Assembly (NCBI GenBank): GCA_005883445.1
Contig: VAZL01000357.1
Span: 1 to 8,741 of the forward strand
Length of the DNA stretch: 8,741 bases
Direction of reading: 5' to 3'
Source: Alphaproteobacteria bacterium
GTDB taxonomy: Bacteria > Pseudomonadota > Alphaproteobacteria > Rhizobiales > Xanthobacteraceae
Shown here: positions 1 through 6,386 of the stretch, one piece after another
Position numbering within the stretch: the first letter of the stretch is position 1
Layout: each line of letters starts with the position of its first letter
The notes under the pieces: generated by a model
What the model was told of the DNA's origin: nothing
The model's database searches: none
What the model saw: only the letters and a program-made list of their open reading frames with translations
Program-made: the position numbers and the translations under genes

Positions 1-194
1 GCCTGTTGGTCTTGGTCGGTGATCTTCGGATTCCACACACCGCTCCAGTCCGGCAGCTTGGCGAGATCGGCGTAGTCCTGCGCGGTCGGCGGCGGATTGA
101 TGATGGCTGGCGGCTTTTTCGGTGCGTTCTGGGCATCAGCCGTCGCGGCCGAGGCCAGCACCACAAACATCGTCGCTAGAAGTCGGGATCGCAT
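1..194 (-). CDS. Secreted protein of unknown function, N-terminal part only
   Basis: The gene reads leftward off the window edge, so only the first 64 codons are visible. It starts with an ATG at 194, preceded by an AAAGG Shine-Dalgarno at 201-205 with 6 nt spacing, which supports this start. The N-terminus is a clear Sec signal peptide: Arg at positions 2 and 4, a hydrophobic core at about residues 5-17, and a likely A-D-A cleavage site at residue 21. The mature protein begins with a Pro/Ala/Lys-rich linker, followed by an LPDWSGVW segment at about residues 48-55. I have an impression of similar short motifs in exported hypothetical proteins of Hyphomicrobiales and Sphingomonadales, but I cannot assign a function. 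The protein is probably periplasmic or extracellular. It is divergent from the YqhA-like gene across a 199-bp gap. Confidence 0.8.
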   Translation of the reverse strand, partial: MRSRLLATMFVVLASAATADAQNAPKKPPAIINPPPTAQDYADLAKLPDWSGVWNPKITDQDQQ

Positions 195-264
195 GGGCCG
201 CCTTTCATGCAATTGAGATGCAGACCATTCGCCAAAATACCTCGGTGGCCGGACTAGTGCAAAT

Positions 265-276
265 GTGCGCGCGCAC
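265..276. repeat. 12-bp perfect palindrome GTGCGCGCGCAC in a divergent intergenic region
   Basis: The sequence GTGCGCGCGCAC is its own reverse complement. It lies between the divergent secreted-protein gene (start 194) and the yqhA-like gene (start 394). It could be an operator shared by both promoters. It could also be a chance product of local CG alternation, since the surrounding 60 bp are very GC-rich. I see no convincing -35/-10 pair beside it, so the regulatory reading is a guess. Confidence 0.3.
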
Positions 277-393
277 CCAGCGGCCGCGCGCCACCACCGC
301 GATCCGTCGCCGTGTGCCATTACCGGAAGTCGACGGGTCCTGTATGGTGTTAGCGGATGGACGGCGTGGCTTTTAGAACCGGGATGAAGCGAC

Positions 394-909
394 ATGAACC
401 GTATCGCCCACTTCATCGAAATGATCGCTTTCAGCAGCCGGTGGCTGGTCGCGCCGTTTCTTCTCGGGCTGATCTTCGGCCTCGCAGTGTTGCTGTGGAA
501 GTTTGTCGTCAAGCTTGTGGATTTCGTGACTCAGGTCCATGGCGCGGAGACCTCGGACGCCATCGTCGGCATTCTAAATCTGGTTGATCTTACGCTCGTC
601 GCCAACCTCATCGTGATCGTGATCTGCTCCAGCTATGAGAACTTCGTGTCGCCCATTGACTATTCCAAGCACCCGACTTGGCCACCTGGTCTTGTTAATA
701 TTGGATTCTCGGGGCTCAAGCAGAAACTGCTCGGCTCCATCGTCGCGATCGCGGCCGTCAGCGTGCTCGAATGGTTCACCGACATCGACCGCAAGGCCGA
801 TAGCGTGAAGCTCGCCTGGGTGGTGGGAATTCTGCTTGCATTTGCGGTCGCGATGCTGGTGCTGGCAATCGCCGACCGCGTCAGCAGCGCGACCGAAGAC
901 CGCCCCTAA
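394..909 (+). CDS. yqhA: YqhA/UPF0114 family inner-membrane protein
   Basis: This is a 171-residue integral membrane protein of the UPF0114 (TIGR00645, YqhA) family, whose molecular function is not established. Four hydrophobic segments are visible at about residues 17-40, 58-79, 112-127 and 138-160. Family hallmarks I recognise are the early SRWL.AP motif (residues 15-21), the LVDLTLVANL stretch (63-72), the SSYENFVSPID segment after helix 2 (79-89), and LKQKLLGSIVAIA before helix 3 (108-120). The length matches the family norm of about 165-180. The ATG start is preceded by only a weak GGGATGAAG element at 381-389, but the N-terminus aligns well with the E. coli protein as I remember it. It stands alone: the left neighbour is divergent, and the next plus-strand gene starts 113 bp downstream behind a dyad element. 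Confidence 0.93.
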   Translation: MNRIAHFIEMIAFSSRWLVAPFLLGLIFGLAVLLWKFVVKLVDFVTQVHGAETSDAIVGILNLVDLTLVANLIVIVICSSYENFVSPIDYSKHPTWPPGLVNIGFSGLKQKLLGSIVAIAAVSVLEWFTDIDRKADSVKLAWVVGILLAFAVAMLVLAIADRVSSATEDRP

Positions 910-972
910 TTCCACGCCCGCGGGGTGGCCGCGGAAGCGGGCATTGCGCGCGCGATAGGGGTCTCGCGGTCC

Positions 973-1003
973 GTGCAACGCACGAGTAATCTCGTGATTG
1001 CAC
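973..1003 (+). promoter_or_regulatory. 31-bp nested inverted repeat upstream of the Bug pseudogene
   Basis: The outer arms are GTGCAA (973-978) and TTGCAC (998-1003). The inner arms are CACGAG (981-986) and CTCGTG (991-996), around a TAAT loop. The only unpaired bases in the stem are CG on one side and A on the other. The element lies between the yqhA-like stop (909) and the GGAGGG ribosome binding site at 1013-1018. As DNA it could be a regulator's operator. As RNA it is a stable leader hairpin ending 9 nt before the Shine-Dalgarno. No T-run follows, so a classical terminator of the upstream gene is unlikely. Confidence 0.55.
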
Positions 1004-1022
1004 CATTGCTCTGGAGGGCAGC

Positions 1023-1930
1023 ATGAACCTTCCCCGTCGGAAACTTCTGCATCTCGCCGCGGGGCTTGTCGCGCTGCCGATGCTACCGCGACCGGCCAGC
1101 GCGCAGGTTTATCCCTCGCGGCCGGTGCGGATCGTTGCGGCGTTCGCGGCGGGGGGCGGCGTCGACATCACGGCGCGGCTGATCGGCCAGTGGCTTTCCG
1201 ATCGGCTGGGACAGTCCTTCGTGGTCGAGAATCGACCGGGAGCCGGCGGCAACATCGGCACCGAAGCGGTCGTCAATGCGCCTCCTGACGGGCATACCTT
1301 GCTTCTGGCTACCGTCCCGAACGCCGTCAAGTGGTGATGGTCATTCTTGTCCATCCGTCGGTTCCGGCCAAGAGCGTTCCCGAATTGATCGCCCACGCGA
1401 AGGCCAATCCCGGCAAGATCAACATGGCGTCGGCCGGAGCGGGAAGCGCGCCGCACATGGCGGGGGAGCTTTTCAATTTCATGGCGGGCGTGAACATGGT
1501 CCATGTCCCCTATCGCGGCCAGGGACCTGCGCTGAGCGATTTGCTCGGCGGGCAGGTGCAGGTCTTTTTCGCCACCACTCCCGGCACGAGTGACTTTGCC
1601 AGAACGGGCAAACTGCGTGCGCTTGCGGTGACGAGCCCAACGCGGGCCGAAGGCTTTTCAGAGCTGCCGCGGGTGGGAGATTTCGTGCCGGGTTACGAAG
1701 CGAGCCAGTGGTACGGCATCGCCGCTCCGAAGAACACGCCCGTCGAGGTCGTCGATAAGCTCAACCGCGAGATCAACGCCGCCCTCAGCGATCCCGCGAT
1801 GAGAGCAAAGTTTGCCGAAATAGGCGGCGAGCCGCTTGCAGGCTCACCCTCCGAGTTCGGTCGGCTCATCGCCGAGGAAACCGAGAAGTGGGGCAAGGTG
1901 GTCAAGTTCACCGGGCTCAAGCCGGAGTGA
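1023..1930 (+). pseudogene. TctC/Bug-family periplasmic solute-binding protein, broken by internal deletion and frameshift
   Basis: Two consecutive frames encode the two halves of one Bug (TctC-like) binding protein, normally about 320-330 residues. The first half (1023-1337) starts at an ATG behind a strong GGAGGG site (1013-1018). It has a Tat-like signal peptide (PRRKLL, then a hydrophobic core, then ASA before Q) and the usual YPSRPVRIV and RPGAGGNIGTE motifs, and it stops with TGA at 1335-1337. The second half continues in another frame from about 1331 with HPSVPAKSVPELI, then MASAGAGSAPHMAGELF and VPYRGQGPAL, down to a typical C-terminus at 1930. Compared with the intact paralogue downstream, about 26 residues are missing at the junction, the segment crossing from one lobe to the other. 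The frame relation implies a net loss of 3k+1 nt. The TGA overlaps an ATG (TGATG), but the second half would lack a signal peptide. A functional product is therefore unlikely. An assembly error cannot be excluded. Confidence 0.85.
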
Positions 1931-1942
1931 CCCGCAGGCGGC

Positions 1943-1960
1943 GGCAGCCGAGACGCTGCC
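1943..1960. terminator. Possible bidirectional hairpin terminator between convergent genes
   Basis: A GGCAGC (1943-1948) / GCTGCC (1955-1960) stem with a 6-nt loop fills the 32-bp gap between the Bug pseudogene stop and the OsmC-family stop. Its position between two convergent 3' ends fits a shared terminator. There is no T-run on either strand, so intrinsic termination is not assured. Confidence 0.35.
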
Positions 1961-1962
1961 CG

Positions 1963-2409
1963 CTACTGCACCACCGTCACGTTGGTTTTGACCGAGTTGG
2001 CAATGAAACAATTCTCGTGCGCGGCGTGGTGCATTTTATCAAGCTCTTGCGCATTCGGTACGCGATCGCCGCTCCACTTGATCTTAGGGTGTAGCTCAAC
2101 TCGAGTGATCGCCAGCTTGCCCTCGGCATTCTTCTCCATATGGCCGATCGCATGATCCTCGTACGAGTCGAGGACGAACTTCTGCTTGCACGCAATCGCC
2201 AGAAACGTGAGCATGTGGCAGCTCGAGAGTGAAGCGACGAAAGCCTCCTCGGGATCGACATTGGCGGGATTGCCGAGATAAGCAGGGGCCGCGGTTGCCG
2301 TCATCGTATGGCCGCCGTCGAAGCTCCAGGTATGATCGCGCGGATACTTCTGATACGAAAACTCAGCTCCGCCGCGCTCCCATTTCAAAGTCACTTTGTG
2401 TTCGGACAT
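1963..2409 (-). CDS. OsmC-family peroxide-detoxifying or stress protein
   Basis: This is a 148-residue cytosolic protein of the OsmC/Ohr superfamily, whose characterised members reduce organic hydroperoxides with a pair of cysteines. The first conserved cysteine is C64 in LSSCHMLTFLAIA. The second, C134, lies in HENCFIANSVKT near the C-terminus. The intervening VDPEEAFVASL segment (51-61) is also typical of the family. This subgroup differs from true Ohr, and its substrate is unproven. I chose the ATG at 2409 because MSEHKVTLKW matches the usual N-terminus. A GTG at 2478 would add 23 residues that do not look like the family. The AAAGG before 2409 sits only 1 nt from the ATG, so initiation may be weak. 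The gene is convergent with the Bug pseudogene and divergent from the PLP-enzyme operon across a 152-bp gap. Confidence 0.9.
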   Translation of the reverse strand: MSEHKVTLKWERGGAEFSYQKYPRDHTWSFDGGHTMTATAAPAYLGNPANVDPEEAFVASLSSCHMLTFLAIACKQKFVLDSYEDHAIGHMEKNAEGKLAITRVELHPKIKWSGDRVPNAQELDKMHHAAHENCFIANSVKTNVTVVQ

Positions 2410-2561
2410 GCCTTTGTATATAGGATGCGCGAGCGCGGGCGCAATTCCCGCAACGGTGACTTCGGGCGTCCGTGCCACTGCTGGTCACGCGTTGACGCCA
2501 CGTCGTAGACAAGCCGATCAGCCATTGAATATGGTAGCGGCAAAGCACGCTTCGCAAACGG

Positions 2562-3683
2562 ATGAACCCGCCGCCCGCCGAGATTGGTGCACCCGTCGCC
2601 GAGGTTGAGACCCCGGCGCTGGTGATCGATCTCGACGCTCTCGATCGCAACATCGCGAAGATGGCCGAGTTCGCCCGCGCCGCGGGCGTGCGCGTGCGGC
2701 CCCACGCCAAGACCCACAAGTCGACTGCGATCGCGTTACGGCAGATCGCTCTCGGCGCGGTCGGCCAATGCGTGCAGAAGGTCGGCGAAGCGGAAGTGCT
2801 CGTCCGCGGCGGTGTGAAGGACGTGCTGGTCAGCAATCAGGTGGTCGGCGAACGCAAGTTGCGGCGGCTGGCCGCGCTCGCAAAGGAGGCGACCATCGCG
2901 CTGTGCTTCGATGCTCCCGACCAGGTCGACGCGGCATCCCGCGTGGCGCGGGATTTCGGCGTTACGCTTGGGGGGCTGGTCGAGATCGAAGTCGGCATGG
3001 AGCGCTGTGGCGTGGCGCCGGGCCGAGATGCGGCATCGCTCGCACGCCGCGTCGCCGATGCGCCGAACCTGAAGTTTATGGGGTTGCAGGCCTACCACGG
3101 CCGCGCGCAGCACATGACGACCCATCAGGAACGCGCGCAGGCGATCGCCTTCGCCGTCGATGCGGTGCGCGAGACGTTGGAGGCGTTGGCCGCGGAAAAC
3201 CTTCCCTGTGAGATCATCGGCGGCGCCGGGACCGGGACTTTCGCAATCGAGGCGGCGAGCGGCGTTTATAATGAGCTGCAGGTTGGCTCGTACGTATTCA
3301 TGGACACCGAATATGCCCGCATCCGCGGCGACGACGGTCGTCCCTACGCGGAATTCGAACACAGTCTATTTGTGCTCGCATCGGTCATCAGCGTGCCGAC
3401 GGCCGACCGAGCAATCGTGGACGCAGGCCTCAAGTCCTACAGCGCCGAACGCGGTCCTCCGTGGGTGCATGATCGCCCCGACGTTGAAGTGACCGGCGTC
3501 TCGGACGAGCACGGTAAACTCAAGGTCGGGCCGCGCGCGCGGCCCCTGTCGCTCGGCGAGAAGGTCTGGCTCATCCCCGGACACTGCGATCCGACGGTCA
3601 ATCTGCATGATTGGTATGTCGGTGTCCGCAAGGGGCGCGTGGAGACGCTGTGGCCGATCAACGCGCGTGGTGCCAGCATCTGA
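2562..3683 (+). CDS. D-threonine aldolase / D-serine dehydratase-type (DSD1) PLP-dependent enzyme
   Basis: This is a 373-residue fold-type III PLP enzyme with an alanine-racemase-like N-terminal barrel and a C-terminal metal-binding domain. Family members are D-threonine aldolase, D-serine dehydratase and beta-hydroxyaspartate aldolase. They cleave or dehydrate D-3-hydroxy amino acids with PLP plus a divalent metal. The N-terminal ETPALVIDLDALDRNI (residues 16-31) and RPHAKTHKS (46-54) are hallmarks, with K50 the expected Schiff-base lysine. GGAGTGTF (about 220-227) fits the phosphate-binding region. The C-terminal PGHCDP motif gives H341 and D343 as likely metal ligands, the H-x-D pattern I associate with D-threonine aldolases; C342 lies between them. 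Length is normal. The ATG at 2562 has no strong ribosome binding site. The Bug gene follows closely, suggesting co-transcription. Aldolase is the favoured activity, but the exact substrate cannot be read from the sequence. Confidence 0.9.
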   Translation: MNPPPAEIGAPVAEVETPALVIDLDALDRNIAKMAEFARAAGVRVRPHAKTHKSTAIALRQIALGAVGQCVQKVGEAEVLVRGGVKDVLVSNQVVGERKLRRLAALAKEATIALCFDAPDQVDAASRVARDFGVTLGGLVEIEVGMERCGVAPGRDAASLARRVADAPNLKFMGLQAYHGRAQHMTTHQERAQAIAFAVDAVRETLEALAAENLPCEIIGGAGTGTFAIEAASGVYNELQVGSYVFMDTEYARIRGDDGRPYAEFEHSLFVLASVISVPTADRAIVDAGLKSYSAERGPPWVHDRPDVEVTGVSDEHGKLKVGPRARPLSLGEKVWLIPGHCDPTVNLHDWYVGVRKGRVETLWPINARGASI

Positions 3684-3728
3684 ATGGATTGCGTGGGAAC
3701 CTACCGCGACCACGGCGGCCTTGAGCGC

Positions 3729-4730
3729 ATGAAAACGATCATGGAACAGATACCGGTGCTGCGCGCAAAAGCAGTGGGACTGCCGGCAACGCTTACGCTC
3801 GCCGCCCTCATAGCTTTCGCCGGCGGAGCGCCAGCGGCCGAACCCTATCCCGATCATCCCATCACCCTCATCGTGCCCTATGCGGCCGGCGGCAGCTCGG
3901 ATGTGCTCGCTCGCCTCATCGGCGAGCGGATGTCGAAATCGCTCGGCCAGCAAGTCGTCATCGACAACCGTGCCGGCGCCGGCAGCCGCCTCGGCATCGA
4001 GATCGCCGCCAAAGCCGCGGCGGACGGCTACACCCTCCTGCTCGCCGACATGCCGCACACCATCATTCCGGCGATCCAGAAGGGGGTGCATTACGATCCC
4101 GTCCGCGGCTTCACGCCGATCGGCCTGATCGGAACCGCCTCGATGGTTTTTTTCGTCAATCCGGCGGTGAAGGCCGAGACAGTCCGCGACTTCGTCGGGC
4201 TCGCGAAGGCCGACCCGGAAAAAATCACCATCGCCTCGGGCGGAATCGGAAGTGCCACCCACCTCACGGCGGAGCTCTTTCAGGCCAAAACCGGCATCAA
4301 GCTCGTGCATGTGCCGTTTCGCGGCGCCGGCCCGGCCATGAACGATCTCGTCGCCGGTCACGTGCAGTCGGGCTTCACCACGCTCGCGACGGCGAGTTCG
4401 GTCCTCGATCGCGTTCGCGCGCTCGCGGTCGCAAGCGAGACGCGGCTCGCGACGCCGGCGAGTATTCCGACGTTCAGGGAAAACGGCATCGATCTCGTCG
4501 TCGAGCATTGGTGGGGCGTGCTCGCTCCCGCCGACATGCAGCCGGAGATCGCTGCACGCCTGACGGGGGACCTCAAAGCCATTCTCGACTCGCAGGAGTT
4601 CGCGATGCGCCTCGCGCCGCTTGGCGTCACGGCGTCTCACGCCTCACCGGCGCAATTCCGAGCCCTGATCGAGAGCGACACGGCGCGCTGGGCTGAAATC
4701 GTCAAGTCGGTCGGGGTCAGCGTCCCGTGA
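3729..4730 (+). CDS. TctC/Bug-family periplasmic solute-binding protein, intact
   Basis: From the ATG at 3729 this is a 333-residue binding protein of the Bug family, the extracytoplasmic component of tripartite tricarboxylate-type transporters. Known ligands include carboxylates, amino acids and aromatic acids. A signal peptide with hydrophobic core at about residues 17-32 ends in APA-AE near residue 37. Family motifs follow in order: YPDHPITLIVPYAAGGSSD (40-58), IDNRAGAGSRLG (78-89), ADGYTLLLAD (98-107), SGGIGSATHLTAELF (170-184), VHVPFRGAGPAMNDL (193-207) and EHWWGVLAP (259-267). An upstream in-frame ATG at 3684 abuts the previous stop (TGAATG) and would add 15 residues before the signal peptide. 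I prefer 3729, but neither start has a strong Shine-Dalgarno. No TctA or TctB membrane gene is present, so the protein must use a permease encoded elsewhere or act as a sensor partner. It overlaps the next gene by 4 nt. Confidence 0.92.
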   Translation: MKTIMEQIPVLRAKAVGLPATLTLAALIAFAGGAPAAEPYPDHPITLIVPYAAGGSSDVLARLIGERMSKSLGQQVVIDNRAGAGSRLGIEIAAKAAADGYTLLLADMPHTIIPAIQKGVHYDPVRGFTPIGLIGTASMVFFVNPAVKAETVRDFVGLAKADPEKITIASGGIGSATHLTAELFQAKTGIKLVHVPFRGAGPAMNDLVAGHVQSGFTTLATASSVLDRVRALAVASETRLATPASIPTFRENGIDLVVEHWWGVLAPADMQPEIAARLTGDLKAILDSQEFAMRLAPLGVTASHASPAQFRALIESDTARWAEIVKSVGVSVP

Positions 4731-6022
4731 GCGACGCCGCATCGATGGGGCATCTGCTGTCGCCACCGGTAAGTCCGAGCGACCCGCTGATGTGGGCGGA
4801 CTTTCAGGCGCTGTGCGATCTGGGCGGCCGCGTCGCCGGTTCGGCGAGCGAAGCGGCGGCGCTGGCCTTCGCCCGGGAGCGGCTCGCGGCCGTGCCGGGT
4901 GCGAAGGTTCGCGACGATCCCGTGGACTATCCGGGTTGGCGGTGCCGCACAGCGCAACTGACCGGTGCGACGACGGGCAGTGCGTTCCAATGCGCGCCGC
5001 TTCTGGGCACGGTATCAACGGCGGGCATCGTGGCGGAAGTGCTCGACCTCGGCTTGGGCCGGCGTGAGGATTTCGAGCGGGGCGCGGACCGCATCCGCGG
5101 CCGCATCGTCATGGTTCGCCACGAATATCCGTTCGCGAGCGGGCACGTGCACCGCCGCGTCAAGCTCTCGTTGGCGCAGCAGATGGGCGCGGTCAGATTT
5201 CTGATCGCGCATCCGGAAGGCGGCGTCGGCGCCGTATCCGGGTCGAGTGGACGCAACGGCGGCGCCGGCATCCCGGCGCTCGGCATCGGCGTCGAAGCGG
5301 CGGAGGCGTTCCGCGGTTTGCCGGACGGCACGCTCCCAGTCGCCCGCATGGTCATCGACGGCGATGATCATCCCGCGCGCACGCGTATACTCCTTGCCGA
5401 TCTGCCGGGCCAAGGCCCGGATTGGGTCGTGGTCAGCGCGCATATCGACGGCCACCCGCATGGCGAAAGCGCCATGGATAACGCCACCGGCGTGGCGGTC
5501 GCGCTCGGGCTTGCACGCCTGCTCGCGCCGCACGTATCCGAATGTCCGCGCGGCTTGCGAATATGCCTGTTCAGCGCGGAGGAATGGGGCCTCATCGGAT
5601 CGCGTATCTGGCTCGAACAAATGGACGAGGCGGCGCGGCGGTCGATGGTCATCAACCTCAATCTCGACGCCGTCGGCGGCGCCTACGCCTTGACGGCGCT
5701 CACGTCGGGCTTCGAACGTCTCGATGCCTGGGTCAAGGCGACCGCCGCGCGCGCCGATCTGCCGATCGCGACGCACTTGCCGCTCATGGCCAATTCCGAT
5801 CACGCCAATTTTGCGGCGCACGGCATTCCCGCCGTTCGGCTGGTCGCCGGATTCGACGCACCTGACAGCAATCTCCGGCTCGTGCTGACGGCCGCTGACA
5901 CCCGCGACAAGGTGCACCCGGAGGAACTCGATCAGGCGCTGCGGCTCACGACGACGCTGACGTGGCAGGCGTTGACCGCCGCCGATGCGACGCTGTCGAG
6001 CCTAGCGGCGGGGCGCAGTTAG
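4727..6022 (+). CDS. M28-family zinc metallopeptidase, likely cytosolic, with a PA-like insert
   Basis: This is a 431-residue di-zinc aminopeptidase/carboxypeptidase-type enzyme of clan MH. By M28 family pattern the metal ligands are H239 (SAHID), D251 (AMDNATG), E286 with general base E285 (SAEEWG), D314 (NLNLD) and H359 (NSDHANF). A late ADTRDKVHPEE segment (390-400) is also typical. The short 12-residue H-to-D spacing resembles the carboxypeptidase Q branch as I recall it. The N-terminal GGRVAGSASE (33-42) is common in M28 proteins. Residues about 120-195 (RGRIVMVRHEYPF to IPALGIG) look like a protease-associated insert. There is no signal peptide, so the enzyme is probably cytosolic, unlike many M28 peptidases. 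The GTG start at 4727 overlaps the Bug stop (GTGA), implying translational coupling; an ATG at 4745 is an alternative. It could equally be an amidase-like hydrolase of a modified amino acid. Confidence 0.9.
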   Translation: MSDAASMGHLLSPPVSPSDPLMWADFQALCDLGGRVAGSASEAAALAFARERLAAVPGAKVRDDPVDYPGWRCRTAQLTGATTGSAFQCAPLLGTVSTAGIVAEVLDLGLGRREDFERGADRIRGRIVMVRHEYPFASGHVHRRVKLSLAQQMGAVRFLIAHPEGGVGAVSGSSGRNGGAGIPALGIGVEAAEAFRGLPDGTLPVARMVIDGDDHPARTRILLADLPGQGPDWVVVSAHIDGHPHGESAMDNATGVAVALGLARLLAPHVSECPRGLRICLFSAEEWGLIGSRIWLEQMDEAARRSMVINLNLDAVGGAYALTALTSGFERLDAWVKATAARADLPIATHLPLMANSDHANFAAHGIPAVRLVAGFDAPDSNLRLVLTAADTRDKVHPEELDQALRLTTTLTWQALTAADATLSSLAAGRS

Positions 6023-6050
6023 ATCGCTGGCTCAGAGCTTGGCCCGCAAC

Positions 6051-6263
6051 TTACGCTGCGCTTTTCTGGTTGGCCGGCCGCGTCTCTTTCTTGTTGGCGG
6101 CGTCGCGCGCCAACCGCAGCGCCCGCAGGCGCGCAGTCTTTTCGCGCATCATACGCAGCCCGGCCTGATACTCGGTCATTGCTTGCTGGGCCTCGCGTAA
6201 TTGCTGTTCCTTCTTGAACAGCGTTTCGGCGCGGCGGCGCGCCTCGTCAGTATTCACGCTCAA
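6051..6263 (-). CDS. Small coiled-coil protein of unknown function
   Basis: This 70-residue protein is very rich in charged residues and Ala, with no signal peptide or membrane segment. Residues about 5-58 form a nearly continuous predicted amphipathic helix (DEARRRAETLFKKEQQ, then REKTARLRALRLARDAA). I recognise it loosely as a short conserved hypothetical of Bradyrhizobium-like bacteria with no assigned role. The start is a TTG at 6263, giving an N-terminus of MSVNTDEARRR. It is supported by an AGAGGGAG Shine-Dalgarno (plus-strand 6272-6279) about 8 nt upstream. A GTG two codons in (6257) is a less likely alternative. It is convergent with the M28 peptidase, with only 28 bp between stops. 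A hairpin overlaps the ribosome binding site (listed separately). Confidence 0.75.
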   Translation of the reverse strand: MSVNTDEARRRAETLFKKEQQLREAQQAMTEYQAGLRMMREKTARLRALRLARDAANKKETRPANQKSAA

Positions 6264-6274
6264 TATTGGAACTC

Positions 6275-6292
6275 CCTCTAAAGCCCTAGAGG
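6275..6292 (-). promoter_or_regulatory. Hairpin overlapping the ribosome binding site of the small coiled-coil gene
   Basis: On the minus strand CCTCTA (6292-6287) can pair with TAGAGG (6280-6275) around a 6-nt GGGCTT loop. The 3' arm contains the AGAGG of the AGAGGGAG Shine-Dalgarno for the TTG start at 6263. In mRNA the stem would compete with ribosome binding, which suggests low or conditional translation. The stem is only 6 bp, so the effect is uncertain. Confidence 0.4.
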
Positions 6293-6386
6293 ATCATGGC
6301 CGCTCGATTTGCCCGCCTGGTATTGCCGCCGATCAAAGCGACATCGTGGCCAGCTAACGTCTCTGTGGCGGGAAAATTCGGACATG

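Noticed and set aside
916..942. GCCCGC/GCGGGC inverted repeat after the YqhA-like gene
   Set aside because: It has a long 15-nt loop in a very GC-rich stretch and no following T-run. It could be chance or a Rho-dependent region, and I cannot support a terminator.
2410..2478. GTG start adding 23 residues to the OsmC-family protein
   Set aside because: The added residues do not resemble the family N-terminus, and MSEHKVTLKW is the expected beginning.
2736..3362. Minus-strand open frame of 208 codons opposite the PLP enzyme
   Set aside because: It is a codon-bias shadow of the real gene, with no family resemblance.
2562..3683. Assignment of the PLP enzyme as BhcC of the beta-hydroxyaspartate cycle
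   Set aside because: The genes expected alongside it (an aminotransferase, an iminosuccinate reductase and a beta-hydroxyaspartate dehydratase) are absent from the window, so only the broader family is supported.
3366..4640. Long minus-strand open frame (424 codons) antisense to the PLP enzyme and Bug genes
   Set aside because: Its translation is very rich in Arg, His and Asp with no domain or hydrophobic core, as expected for the antisense of GC-rich codons. The plus strand carries clear family motifs throughout.
5015..5917. Minus-strand open frame of 300 codons antisense to the M28 peptidase
   Set aside because: Its composition is Arg/Asp-rich with no recognisable motif. The plus-strand frame has all M28 metal ligands.
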